The notes under the pieces were generated by a model. It saw only the letters and a list, made by a program, of their open reading frames with translations, searched no databases and was not told the origin of the DNA. A program made the position numbers and the translations under genes. Source: Bryopsis sp. KO-2023 (Eukaryota > Chlorophyta > Ulvophyceae > Bryopsidales > Bryopsidaceae). Taken from it: a stretch of DNA of 64,000 nucleotides. Shown one piece after another: positions 45,872 to 58,054 of the stretch (positions are counted from its first letter, which is position 1; each line of letters opens with the position of its first letter). The stretch spans positions 4,712,001 through 4,776,000 of the forward strand of contig BSYQ01000003.1 of assembly GCA_030272585.1 (NCBI GenBank), given 5' to 3'.

Positions 45872-48800
45872 ATGGAATTGAAGGTGGCAAGCCTACAGGA
45901 GGCGGAGGGTGTGTTGGGCGACGAGTTCAAGGATGCGAAGCGGAACAAGCGGGGCAAGAATGGTGATCTCGGCCCTCACGGAAGTAGATCAAAAGAGTTG
46001 CGGACGGTGGGTCGAGTTATGGCTGAAATTTGACGTCTCGACGTGATCCTGTACTTGGTGCATTTCGGATGTTGACATTCAAAGCGTGACACCCCGTTTT
46101 TCTATTTCAACGCGCCCACTCCTCGGCGTTGTTCGTCGAAAGCTGCAGCTGGATGTACTGGGGGAGTTCAGCACGAAGTCCTGAACAAGGCGTTGGTTTT
46201 GCTGATTGCATTTGCAGACGCTGTTTGATTCGGTGGACTTGAGGCCGGAGGACCAGTGGGAGGTCGAGTCGAAGCTGAGGGTTGTGCAAGTGTTGTTGAA
46301 GAGAGGGAAAGCGGAGGAAGCACTGGAGCTGATCGAAAAAACTCTGCCCAAGTGCCCCGACAACATCGGGCTGATCACTCAGCGAGGCAGCTGCTACCTT
46401 CGAATGGACAATGCACCAGCGGTACTTTTTCTTGAAATCCTGGAATAAACCCCAGTTTAAGCCTGAAATTACATGCAGGGAATGAATTGAGAACCTTGCA
46501 CTCTCCATGGGGCGAAATTCTGGGATCTGGAACATATAAAACTGACTGCCTGTTTTCACTTGCCAAAAAGCGAGTCTTTGTGTTTTTCTTTGACGATTTA
46601 GGAATATGAAAAAAGAAACTCCTAAAAAAATTCTTCAATAATTAAAGCATTTACATTTATATTATATTATCTTTATGATTTTCTTTCGACCCTCCCCCCC
46701 CCCTTCCTCAAAGTTCACACATAGCAACTCATTTACTTGCTGTTGCACAGGCGTTTGCATGTTTTTCGTCATGTTTGAAGTTGGATCCCTTGCAAGTGGA
46801 TGCATTGATGGGCATGGGATCGCTGTACAAAACGAAAGGGATGCTTTCGGAATGCGTGGAAGTCGTGAACAAGGCTTACGATGTGGTTCCAAACGACAAG
46901 GTGCATATGTCAGACACCAATTCGTTTCAGAATTGCATTTGTTCGCATTTTTTTTGGGCTAGAAATTGCATAATGATCCACGAAAGTGAACGGATGAATT
47001 GAGTGCATAAGGAAACTTAAAGTCTGACATAGGATACCTGTTGATTTTTGATTTAAAAAAATAGAAAACGTTTTTTCTGGCACAGTGTCCTGTTTAGAAG
47101 AACTCACGAAATTGAGGTGGGCATGACTGGAAGATGTTGTTTTTTGTGAAATCTAGACTGTTCGAGAAACTTTGGCGATGGCTTTGACAGACCTGGGAAC
47201 GAAACTGAAAGAAGCAGGTGAGCCATCCAAGATATCAATAGAGTTGTTTGAAAGGGAAAAAATGGGTTCAGTACCCATGTCGAAATAAAATCCAACTTCA
47301 AATTCAAATTCCTTTCAAATTAACGACTTAGAATCTTGTCACACCGATGCATGATTAGACTGGGTATTTCCATGTTCGCTGCATCCAGCATTTGCTATGA
47401 TTTCCTGATTGCCCAAGTCGAGTTTATGTAGGTTTTTAATTTGTTCAGGGCATGTGGATGAAAGCATTGAGAAATATACAAGGGCTTTGACGGTGTGCGA
47501 AACATATGCCCCTGCATACTACAATCTGGGGGTCATCTACAGCGAAATGGGGATGGTAAGAACCTCTGGCACAACCCTCACTCATTTGTTTGTCACGGCG
47601 TCGGGTCCTTTTTTTCAAATTTTATTTTGTTTTTGTGGTGGTGGGGGAAACCTTTCATACAAGAGTGATCCCTTCTGTGTGCTAAAATTCTTAGCAATGG
47701 GTTGGAAAATTGCTGCTCTTTTGAGAATATATTGCACTTGATTTCCTGAGTACAATGAAGTAAGTTGCATAAAAATACTGTAAAGATTGGGAATGGTGGC
47801 TGCAGATCGATAGAGCCTTGGGGCAGTACGAGAAATCGGTGGAATTGGAGGCGCACAGCTGCATGGCTTGGTGCAATATGGGTAACATTTACAAGGACAG
47901 AGGAACTCTGGAATCGGCTATTGCATGCTATGAGAAGGCGCTTGCAGTGAGTCCCCAACCGCAACAGAAAAAATGCTTTTTAAAAAAATTATGCATCCTT
48001 ACCAGGGTTTATGCCAAACAAAAGCAAAGCGCAGAGCAAGAAGAATCTAAGAATGTTCAGAGCCACTGAACAACCTTGTTGTTTTAGTTCGATTTGAAAG
48101 GATGGCTTCGTTTATGTGTGTGTATTTTACTTAAGTTTTGGTTCTTTTTTTGTATCGAACGACAGTCTCAGCCCAATTGCGTTCTTGTGAATCAAAATTT
48201 AGCGCTTGCTCTCAGCCATTACGGGACGCAGCTGAAAGTGCAAGGAAAATTCAAGGAGGGGGTGGCTGCATACGAACGAGCCTTGGCACATGATCCAAAG
48301 GTAAATCCAGTCTGAATTGCAACATGCTTCAATGTCAAAGAGCATCCAGAAAGAGAAAAAAAGAAGTTGGTTTTGGAGTGATGTCACTCTTTTGGAAAGA
48401 CAAGACTGTCTTTTCAAGGGAAAAATTGTTCAGGGTTGTGTGAAGAGAGAGGTGTTGACTTTTTTGCCCTCAAGAAAACTGTTGGTTGCTGTGCTTGGGG
48501 CTGGAAAGGGAATTGGTTTTTCAATGTTGAGTAACTTTTGGATGTTGGGATGCATGTCGTCAGTGTGTGGATGCTCTGTACAATTTGGGGGTCGCTTTTG
48601 GTGAGACTCGTGAATTCGACCGAGCTATTTTTATGTATGAAATGGCGATATCCCAAAGGGAGTGTGCAGAGGCTTACAACAACCTGGGTGCGATCTACAA
48701 AGAAAGAGACAACATGGTACACAGACAAAATCCAGCCTCCGAGAATGCTCTGTCCAGTACAGGGGTCTCTTCGATGTTATGTTCTTTGATAACTTCTTGA

Positions 48801-51800
48801 CAGTTCGCTCTTTCTCTTTTTTCTTTGCAAAGCCAGCTGATTTGAGAAATCAATCCCCCAGCGAATTTTTTTTTCACTCGATGCAGGTTCTGGGTTTAAT
48901 TTAAGAGCTTAATGCTTATCTTTTCATGCTGCTATTTTTTCAAGCTTGAAACAAAAACGATTTTCGCTTTTTAGCATCACCAGACAGAACTCGGTACGTT
49001 TACAAATGTCCTTTCATAAGGCATGATTTTTTTTCCTGTTGGGTGACATGGTTGTTGCATTGATTTTTTAGGAGAAAGCGGTGCAGTGCTATGTGGCAGC
49101 CCTGAACATCAGGCCAAATTTCCCACAGGTAGCACACCCCTTTATAAAATAAAAAAAATCTGCAGCTTGTTTCGAAACCGGCAAAGGGCATGGGAACATA
49201 TCTTTTCTTTTTCGCCCTCCAAAAAAAGCTCTGCAACCGGTCTTGTCATTGGCAGCAAATTAAGACATAAAATAAAATAAAAATCTAGTGCATTGTTGGC
49301 GAGAAACGGTGGAGGAGAGGCCTTGTGTTGACAGTAGCTGAGAACCATCAGTTTCGTAGTGGTGGTGGACTTGCTGCTGATTTTATTGCTTTTTTTGGGC
49401 TTAGAGTCTCAACAATCTAGGGGTGGTGTACACGGCCGAAGGGAGGGCTCAAGAAGCGATGGCTTTGCTGCAAGCGGCTCTGTCTGCTTGTCCGGAGTAT
49501 GCCGAAGCCTACAACAACATTGGAGTGCTGCAGAGAGACGTGGGCCTCATAAAAGACGTGAGTGTTTTTCTTTTTTTTGATAAACAACAGAAGGATGAAA
49601 TGGTTTCCATTTCTGCATTAACGAAAAAATTATGACTTTTGGGGTGGAATGGATGCAGAAATGAAAACCATAGGACCGATGCTTGTGTGCGTTTGGTTGT
49701 CTTTCACAGGCAAATCGCTCGGGGCTGTGGTGGTGGCTTTTTTTTGCTTTTTGTTTTTTATTATTGTCACTGTTTTCCTTTTTTTTTTTGGGGGGGGGGA
49801 GGTGGAGAGGTTGTGTGTGTTTTAAAATTGATATGCTTGCATTTAACAACAGGCGATCGTGTCTTACGAAAAATGCTTGGAGCTATGCAAAGATTCGAGG
49901 AATGCTGGGCAGAACAAGCTCTTGGGTTTGAATTACATAATCCCAGGCGAAGACCCCTACGTTTCGGATGAACATGCAAAATGGGGAGAAGAGGTTCAGA
50001 GGTCTTTCCCGGAGTCCCCCATCTTTGACCGAAAAGACTACGATATGACCCCAAACAGAGCTTTACGGGTAGGCCGCCTTTGTCCCATCATTTCATTCTT
50101 TTCATGGCTTTCTCAGATTTGTTATTTTCATTGCTGCGTTAGAAATACAGTGAGGAAATTCCTTTGGCTTCCAGGAAACTAAAGCTGTTGGAAATGTTTT
50201 TGAGTAGTTGTTCTCACAATGGTTTGTGTGGGGACTCTTTCAGGTCGGATACATTTCGCCGGATTTATACACACACTCCGTGTCTTACTTTGCCGAGGCC
50301 CCGCTGGCTTGGCACAATCAACGGCGAGTCCATCATGTCATATACAACTGTTCGCCCAAGGTAAGAGAGCTGCTTCCCACAAGGTTCGGTGGTAATAAGA
50401 TTGCAACCAACGGATGGAAATCACCCAAACTAGAAAAAATCAAAGCAAACCCACGCAACACGAAAGAACAAACAAGAAAGATTCGTCTGTTGTGCCGTTA
50501 TTTTTTGGGGGGGGGGTGTTTTTTCTTGACCTGTGGATCTTAGATGGCTGCTCTGTGGTGGGTTTTCCAGTTTGATGCAAAATCAGCGAAATTGAAAACG
50601 GAGGTCGAGGAGGCGGGTGGCGAATGGAAGGATGTCATGTTGCTTTCCGACAAGCAGCTTGCTGAAAAAGTCAAGGAGGATCGAATCGATATTTTGGTGG
50701 AACTCACGGGCCAGTTCGCAAACAACCGATTGGGGACAATGGCCATGAAGCCTGCCCCTGTGCAAGTACGTCTTGGGCTCTTTGGGTGTTGTGTCAGCAT
50801 CAGGGAGGATATTTTGATATGTCAAAAGGATATATTATGGTTCTTAAGGGGTCTGGGTTGCAGCCACAGGGTGGACTGGTTGAGTGATTGATTTCAGATT
50901 TGGTCGCATTCGTTTTGATGGTTTGTTTCTGTGAATGTATGGCTTCAGGTTACTTGGATTGGATATCCTAATTCGACGGGGCTGAAATCAATCGACTACC
51001 GTTTCACCGACGAAATTTGCGATCCTCTGTCCACCAAACAAGTGAGTTCAGAAATGGTTTTGAGCTATCGATCAACTTGAGAATTTTTCCCCTTGCATGT
51101 CCGAAAACCGAGTTTTTTTTTTTAATACAATGAATGAAGAGTGTGGCCCTTTTATTGTTCATTGACATACTCCATCAGACGCTTCTCTATCTCTTTGTTT
51201 TTTTTTTTTTTTTTCTTCTTTCTTATTTTTTGGTAACATTGGAAGATCAAGCATCTTCGTTTCACGAGATCTCTGTCGGGGAGGCTGATTTTTTTTTGCC
51301 CATTCTCGCTAGAGTTTCGTCGAAGAGTTGGTGAGATTGCCTGGCTGCTTTCTGTGCTACACCCCCATCTCTGATCCTCCACCCGTCTCTCCAGCACCTT
51401 GCATCGACAACGGCTTTGTTACGTTTGGGTCCTTCAATGCCCTGGCGAAAATCACAAAAGATGTCATTAAGGTGGGAAAACTCCCTTATCACCAGCAAAT
51501 AGAGCCATGGAGATTTCTTTTTTGGCTTTTTTTGAATTTCTTACTTCTGTGATTTTTTCTCATGGTAAACACGATGCTGTGCTTCGAGGGTAAGCTAGGG
51601 AAAGAAAAAACTCGAGTGATGTTTTGACGTCATTTTTTCTGCTGCTGGCGAAAACAGGTTTGGTCCGAAATTCTCCATGCGGTGCCCAACTCACGGATGG
51701 TTCTGAAGAACAAGCCTTTCGCATGCGAAACCACGAAAGCATATTTCATGAACATGTTCAAAGCGGAGGGGATCGAATCATGGAGAGTCGACCTCTTGCC

Positions 51801-52841
51801 GTTGGCGCCCCAGACCCACAGCCATTTGTCCATGTATTCATTGTTGGACATCAGCTTGGACCCCTGGCCCTACGCTGGTGAGTTCGGTTCCCCATCCACT
51901 CCCCCCCCCCCAAAACAAAAACAAAAACAAAAGAAACACTCTCTTTAGTGGAGAATTCAAAATGACGATCGTTTTTCAACAAAACTTGCAATGGATAAAA
52001 AAATTCACTTTCGATTCCGTTCACTCTTCTTTGCTTTTACAAAGACGAGCCAGCTGGTGTCGAGGGTGGACCCCACGTCTCTAATATCACCACACTGAAC
52101 GTTTTTCTGCTGAACAATTTTCTGATCCTTGGATGCTTTGCGGTGAAGGGACCACCACGACATGCGAGTCGATGTTCATGGGGGTGCCTTGCGTCACTCT
52201 GACTGGGGGCTGTCATGCGCACAATGTCGGGGTCAGTCTGATCAATGCCGTTGGACTGGGAGAGGGCTGGATCGCCCAAACCAAAGAAGAATACGTGGAG
52301 CTCGTCGTCAATCGTGTGCAGGATATGGAGGTAGGGAAAAAAAAACAGAAAAAAAACAGTTGCCACCTTCAGGGAAAAAAAGGGAAAAAAACAGTTTGCC
52401 ATGTTGCGACATCCTTTTGAATTTATGTTTTTTGAGGGGGTAGGGGAGCTTTGTTTTTTCCTTTATTCTCGAAAACAGTTGCCATGTTCATTTTCTTGTT
52501 GTGGTTGTCAGGAATTAGCCGAGGTGAGGGCTGGTCTCCGACAGAAGATGCTCTCTTCGAGAATGTGCGACGCCAAGAATTTCGTAATGGACTTGGAGGA
52601 TGTTTACCACAAGCTGTGGGACCAGTGGGTGGGGGAGGAAGAACCGACACCTCAATCTTCCCCAGGGTCTGACGACCCCGGCATGGGAACGCATTTCGAA
52701 TTCAATCGACCGGAGGACGACGAAGTCAGTTTATCGCACGATTTTAGAAAAGCTAGGGCTGCCAGTCCATCCCAGATACCTCGACCGCAGACTCCAATTC
52801 CACGGGATGAAAGCGACAGTGACAGTGATCTGGTTGACTGA
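45872..52841 (+). CDS. SPY: SPINDLY, TPR-containing GT41 protein O-fucosyltransferase
   Basis: Nucleocytoplasmic glycosyltransferase; Arabidopsis SPY transfers O-fucose to Ser/Thr of DELLA and other regulators. Eighteen exons: 45872-46006, 46218-46421, 46751-46900, 47157-47217, 47449-47555, 47806-47946, 48166-48300, 48564-48716, 49072-49128, 49405-49557, 49853-50068, 50244-50360, 50571-50765, 50949-51041, 51313-51471, 51658-51877, 52149-52330, 52512-52841, totalling 935 residues. Seen: a basic N-terminal leader, about ten TPRs (for example YAPAYYNLGVIYSEMG, CMAWCNMGNIYKDRGTLE, VDALYNLGVAFGE, AEAYNNIGVLQRD), the hinge CKDSRNAGQNKLLGLNYI, then the catalytic lobes with VGYISPDLYTHSVSYF, DILVELTGQFANNRLGTMA, VTWIGYPNSTGL, GFVTFGSFNALAKI, VDLLPLAPQTHSH and YAGTTTTCESMFMGVPCVTL, HAHNVGVSL. 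The C-terminal tail is Ser/Pro/Asp-rich and shorter in conservation. The start was set at the first ATG in the frame of exon 1, where family conservation is weak. Confidence 0.96.
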
Positions 52842-54068
52842 ATGCACACACACACACACATACGAACAAAAAAAAGGTACATATTCATTTGTGTTGGGAG
52901 GTGGCGGAGGCAGGGTTTTCGTAGCATTTCGTTTAATGGGTTTGGGGGGTTTTTTGGGTGTCTTTTTTTTCCTTCTTGAAATATAATTGGGATAGAAGTG
53001 GCTTGGAAGTGTTGTGTTGCTTTCGGGGGAGGGTCTGGAGCAGCCGATATAAAGTGAGCGAAACGTTTTATGCCAGGAATTGTGGAAGGTCCTGATTTCG
53101 ACTTTGTAAATGAAAAAAAAAAAAAGGAAAGAAATGGAGCGGTGGGATGGAAGGAGAGGGGTTTCGATGTTTGTTGCGTTTAAAAAAATGCACAACAGAA
53201 TTTTTCATTTGGGGGGTGGGGGGAGGTTACATAAAAAAAGAAAGAAAAAAAAGGAGGGAGACATAGAGAGAAACACAAAGTTTTAAACAAAGGGTTGAGA
53301 AAAAAATTCCAAAAAAAAGAAAAGAATTAATTTGGGAACGTCGTTCAATCTCATCGAGTGTTTCCACGATGCTCTTTTTTTGAAAAAACAAAAAAAGGCA
53401 TTCATAGGAGGGAGGAAAAAAATTAGGATAAATTTATATTTGAGAAAATATTTGCTGGATTTTTTCCAGGCGGATTAGCTCGTTTTCTTTTCGAAAAGCT
53501 GTAGAGACTTTCTTTTTTTTTAGAAAAGCTGTAGAGAGAACGTGGTTTGACATTAAAAAAAAAAATTGGTGGTTCTATGGTGGGCTTTTTTTTTGTCTTT
53601 GTCTTTCATCATTCACGTGATAGCACCTAAACACTTCATAATATCATTATTATTATATTTTATCTTTTTATTTTCTAGAACACAGGAGGGGTCGATGTGG
53701 AAAATAAGGGAGATGAGAAATGATGAGACAAAAGACTCTCTTTTACTGTTGTGATCTTGAGTGCGGCCTATTTAGCTTTGGAAGACGTGTGTGTGTTTCT
53801 GCTGGGATATTGGCGGACCTCCACAAAGAAATCCAACACACCTCAACACCTGAATGAAGTGGTCCCGCTTCTGTTCACAGTCATCCCTTTTTCTTTTTCT
53901 TTCTGTAGTTAAACCGTGTCAATTCGAGATCATTTCCCAACCGCTGAGCAAGCGGAAATGACGCAACACGCGAACATAATTGCGACGTCTTTATTTCCAT
54001 GAACCGTAGCTTGTATCGCTTCATCGTCAGTGTCACCACACCAAACCGCCCAACGACCGAGTCACGCC
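52842..54068. other. Intergenic region between SPY and TMEM128-like gene
   Basis: About 1.2 kb. A CA dinucleotide tract (52845-52860) lies just after the SPY stop. 53200-53700 is A- and T-run rich with the 15-bp sequence GAAAAGCTGTAGAGA repeated at 53493 and 53523. GACGTC occurs at 53994-53999, 70 bp before the next ATG. No gene seen. Confidence 0.5.
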
Positions 54069-55026
54069 ATGACCGATCCGCAACGAGAAATCGAGACGAC
54101 TGTGTCGACAAGCGTTCGTGAGAAGATTTGGGATGCGGTCGATAACGCTATCTGGACTGCAATTGGGAGCTTTTTGATGTACTATGGGGATGGAAAACGG
54201 TCTTTGCCCAATCTTTTGCTTCAAAAGGATGAGAGGATAAACGGGTGAGCAGCACAACGACCAGAAACGACGTCTTTTGCCACGCTCGGGCGTCACGGGT
54301 GTTTGGCGTTTTGGGAGGGGAAAGCTCGCTTGGTTCATATGGGAATGGCTACGCCGAAGCGAATCTGAGATAAACTCAAATGACGTCGATTCTAACTGTT
54401 GCATTGGACGCAGGCTCTTCCTCTGGACCGGATTTGTGTGCTTCCTGCTGAATGCATGCATCTTCCTATATTTTCACTTTTGGTGGGCAAGTGATTGATT
54501 TCTTGGATCGAAACCTCACCCGTCTTATTGAGTTTGGGAAAAACTGAACTGGGGACTTGCTGGCTCAGGTGTGGCTGCTGGATGGGCAGAAGGGACGTCA
54601 CGCCCGAACTGGTCGCACCTCTCGTCCTCAAATGTGGAACCGCGGCAATGATGATCTCTATTGCTTCGTGAGGAATTCCCATTTCTCAAATCGCTACCGA
54701 AAAGTCATCTTCAGCAGGGTTGCGTTTTCTTGTGAATGAATGGCCCAAACCACAATGTGCGTTTTGCAGATTTATGGCGGCACTCTGGGGCGTGTTCGGG
54801 TGGCTTGCTGTGCCAATGATAGTAAGTACTGTGCAGGAACTCCTTGTGAGATACTCCCGATATGAAAGGAATGTTGGTTTTGCTTATTTGAAACCAATGT
54901 GGTGTGTGCTTGCTTTCTCTTTCCCAACAGCCGCTTCTGGGGATCTTCTTCACGACGATTTTAGAGTGGGTCCCTTTCATCAGGGGCAAGTGCGAGCCAC
55001 AAAGCAATCAAGCAAAAACAGACTAA
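54069..55026 (+). CDS. TMEM128: TMEM128-like four-helix membrane protein
   Basis: Exons 54069-54244, 54414-54482, 54569-54667, 54770-54821 and 54931-55026 join in phase to 163 residues, close to the 165 of human TMEM128, an endoplasmic reticulum protein with little known function. Seen: a polar N-terminus, helix 1 around WDAVDNAIWTAIGSFLMYY, helix 2 LFLWTGFVCFLLNACIFLYF, a loop with WCGCWMG and PELVAPLV, then helix 3 through MISIASFMAALWGVFGW and helix 4 PLLGIFFTTILEWVPF. The spacing and the ASF...LW.VF...PLL pattern match TMEM128. The donor after TTTTG (54482) rather than after GGCAA restores the family-like reading. An open frame at 55051-55263 (ending SGSNNSSKLK) could be an alternative last exon, giving a longer basic tail; I could not connect it in phase. 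Confidence 0.65.
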
Positions 55027-55344
55027 ACACAAGCTCTTTTCAATTGGCCTATGTACACGTTCAATTCCGTCCTTGTAATAAAGCGAACATTTTTTTTGCG
55101 TGTTTTGGTTGTCGTTTGCTACTGTTCTCTTGGCATCTTGTTGTTCCAAAAGCGGGAGCAGCTGCGCACTCGAAGCTCCTCCCAGTTGGGAGGTTCATCC
55201 AGCGCGGCCTTCATGAAACAGAAACACCTCAGTGGGAGCAACAATAGCAGCAAGCTGAAATAAGTCCGCTGTATAGATATATCAAACTCACTCCCTGTTT
55301 AAACTCTACTGAGCGATATTGATATTGGAGCTGTTGCCTCTGTT
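55027..55344. other. Convergent 3' region between TMEM128-like and vWA genes
   Basis: About 320 bp between two convergent genes. It contains the 55051-55263 open frame discussed under the TMEM128-like gene, and otherwise 3' UTR sequence of both genes. Confidence 0.45.
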
Positions 55345-57705
55345 TCAACTGCCCACCTCGATCCCTTGCTGGGCCTCGCTGCGATGGAAACGAAACTGCG
55401 GATTCTGGTGAAAAGTTGCTCGCATTGGGGATTCTGATGAACCCGTGGGCGCGAGAAAATGAGCATCTGAAACTGGCATCCCGACGACACAGTCTTCCCC
55501 CAGCACTATCCTTTGCGGCGCAAAAGCTCTCCCCTCTTCTCCTCCAAAAGGCATTCGGTTTATGTCACAGCTCCTCATATCAGTAGATGTTCTGCCAGTA
55601 AACGATTCATCGAGTGCTAACGTGAACGCTGGTGTTCGGTCTCCGAGTTTCCATCCCGTCCAGCCAAGATCCCCACGATTCTTGTTGGAACGTCTTGATG
55701 TTGATCTCGGAGTAGAGCATAAACCGTTAGGGATTGTCTCGGTAGATTCTTTGTGCGTTGAAAGGCTTGCAGATAAAGCAGATACTAGGCGGTTTTGGAC
55801 TGGTGTTCTGCCAATGACTGGAGAATTGAAGGATGGTGTAGATGCCCGCTGAAATGCATATGAATGCATGATGCTGGATGTTCTAGATCTATTTCGCTGA
55901 AATCCCTGCCGACATACCAATAGTAACAATCAGGCACACACGAATACAAAAGCACCGATGCCAATATAAACACGCAGATTGCGAAAGTACCAAACAAGTG
56001 AAAACGTACAGAACATCGTTTGGACAATCGACGGTTTGCTCTCTACAAGCATTACTATTATTGTGGACCCTACCTCCCTCGATCGAAAGGATATGGATAA
56101 TCCTGTGACGCTCTTGGAGAGATCCCCTATGGCGCTGGAAGGGCGGCCTTCTTGCATCCTTTCCAGATGTTGCGCTCGGTGAGTCAGAAGTTCATGAGCA
56201 TCATCGATATTTCCTTCGTCTGCCTCCTGTTTCGGTGCGTTCAGTGTTACCACGAGGTAAGACAATGAATACAACTCGTTTGCAGCCTCAAGTAAAGATT
56301 CCAGCCAGCATACCTCCAGAGCTCGTTGAATGTCATCAACGGCCTCCACCCGTTCACGTTGATCCAGCACCTCTTGGTTTGATTCGCGATTCGCCACGAC
56401 ACAGCTCGGTCGTGCGATGGAAAATGTGTTGCTGTTTCTTCTTAGTTCCCCAGAGCCGACGTCGAAGTACTTGAGCGACAGGGAAAGTATGGAATAAGAC
56501 TCGACGGGCTCCTCGAGCTGTGGTATACGCACGCTGAGAAGCGCATCTTTTCGCTCTTCGCAGTAGATGTCGCCAAGCTCAGTGCTGTTGACAAAACAGA
56601 GGCGAATTTTCCATAGTTCGCAGCTTTTTTTTTATCGAATAGTGGAACAAAAGATGGACAGCTAGCTTGCTCACCGCACAGTTCGATCTTCCTGTTTCTG
56701 CCAGGGAAAGGCAGAATGAAAGTGATCAATTGCAAGACCTTCTTCGAGGGTCATCACAAGCTGGACATTCTGTGCCGAAATTGACATCAATCCTCCCAAT
56801 GCCTCTGCAAACCCCAGGGGAATATCGTCCATGTTGTCAATGTGATGGTACACCCCTCTTCCCTTTTCCGCTATCTGCTGCAGTAAATCGTAGTTAACTC
56901 CATTCCCGAACCCAAGAGTATGAACTTGCACCTGTGGTACTTGGTCTCGCAGCTGGGAGAAGGCGTCAATGAACCCCCTAGTGTTGGTGATTCCCATGGT
57001 GGGACAACCATCCGTGAACAACAGAACGCTGCGAATGACGCCTAAGGAAACAGTCCAGTGGTTTCGGCAATTCAACCAAAGAGTGAAACAAAGCTTAAGT
57101 CTGTTCACTAAAAGTATTTAAGTGTAGAACTCTGTTGTCGGCTCGTCGACACAACAAGGGAATGGACTTGGGAAACCTGTATCTTACCTTCCTCTCTATG
57201 GTCACACCCAAATTCCTCTTGTTGCTCGATTGCCTTGAATAAACCTCCCGACAAATTGGTCATGGACTTGTGTGAGATCCTTGAAATTGCATCGATGGCT
57301 TCATCAACACCTTCAGGAGTCATTGCGATGATTGGAAGGATCTCGGTCACCTGAGCATGAATGTTTTGTGTTTTTTGTTTGGTTCTTGTCGCCAATTGTA
57401 AAATCAATTTGTCAGCTTTTTCTTACCTTTTGAGAGTATGCTATCACGCCGACTCTATCCTTTGGCTTCAATTGCTGGACCATGAATTGGCACGCTTTCT
57501 TCACCAGTTTCAACTTCTTTCCCTTCATTGAGGTCGAGTGATCGAGGGCGGCGGTAATGCATAACGGGGCGCGCTCGGAGCGTTCCTGTTCAGAGGTGCG
57601 ATTTCTGACGGTCGCCAGGATATCCATGGTATGACACTCGTCATAGCTGTAGTCGCCAAACTCAGCCACACAGGCAACCTCGGTCCCTGTTTGATTAACA
57701 GCCAT
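55345..57705 (-). CDS. von Willebrand factor A domain protein
   Basis: Minus-strand exons 57705-57427, 57350-57188, 57041-56675, 56584-56074 and 55905-55345 give 626 residues. Seen: a vWA domain with a complete metal-ion-dependent adhesion site: DHSTSM (Asp55, Ser57, Ser59), MTNLSGG (Thr124) and LFTDGCPT (Asp158), followed by QVHTLGFGNGVNYDLL and GVYHHIDNMDDIPLGFAEALGGL. Next is a beta-rich region with SILSLSLKYFDV and a helical segment (EVLDQRERVEAVDDIQRALEV to HLERMQEG). The last exon is Ser/Arg/Thr-rich and probably disordered. The layout resembles the vWA half of plant WAV3-type proteins, but I see no RING finger in the window. No signal peptide or membrane helix, so probably intracellular. 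Substrate or partner unknown. Confidence 0.82.
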
Positions 57706-57977
57706 TCTAAGGTTGGAAGAAGGGTAGGTACTATGCCCAGGCTCAATCTTGATCAGGAATTGATGCGCAGTACAAGAACGTATAACCGTAGCAAAAACGA
57801 CGAAGCAAGAACTTTAAGTTGCCTCAGAGGGCACGCTCAGATCGCCTTTATGTGAATCTGTTCTTAGTTTCTGGCAACTCCCTTATCATTTTTTCAGCCA
57901 GTGAACTCATCAAATCTGGGTTCAAGTTTGTTCCCTCTTTTGAGTGCTTTGGAAAGAGTATAAGGCAACGCAACAAG

Positions 57978-58054
57978 ATGGCGGACGAATCTGCGATCCT
58001 TCCCAGCAAATTTATTCTCGCCACTTTCAAAAAGGTTCCACGTATCGCAAATAG
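57978..58054 (+). CDS. Possible first coding exon of an unassembled small gene
   Basis: ATG followed by 25 codons (MADESAILPSKFILATFKKV...) ending at a good AG|GTATTT donor, and placed 272 bp from the divergent vWA start. No downstream partner exon was convincingly found. One phase-compatible acceptor at about 58815 (CCAACAG) would splice it onto the upstream open extension of RPAP1 exon 1, adding an N-terminal stretch to RPAP1; that is only one of several possibilities. Confidence 0.25.
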
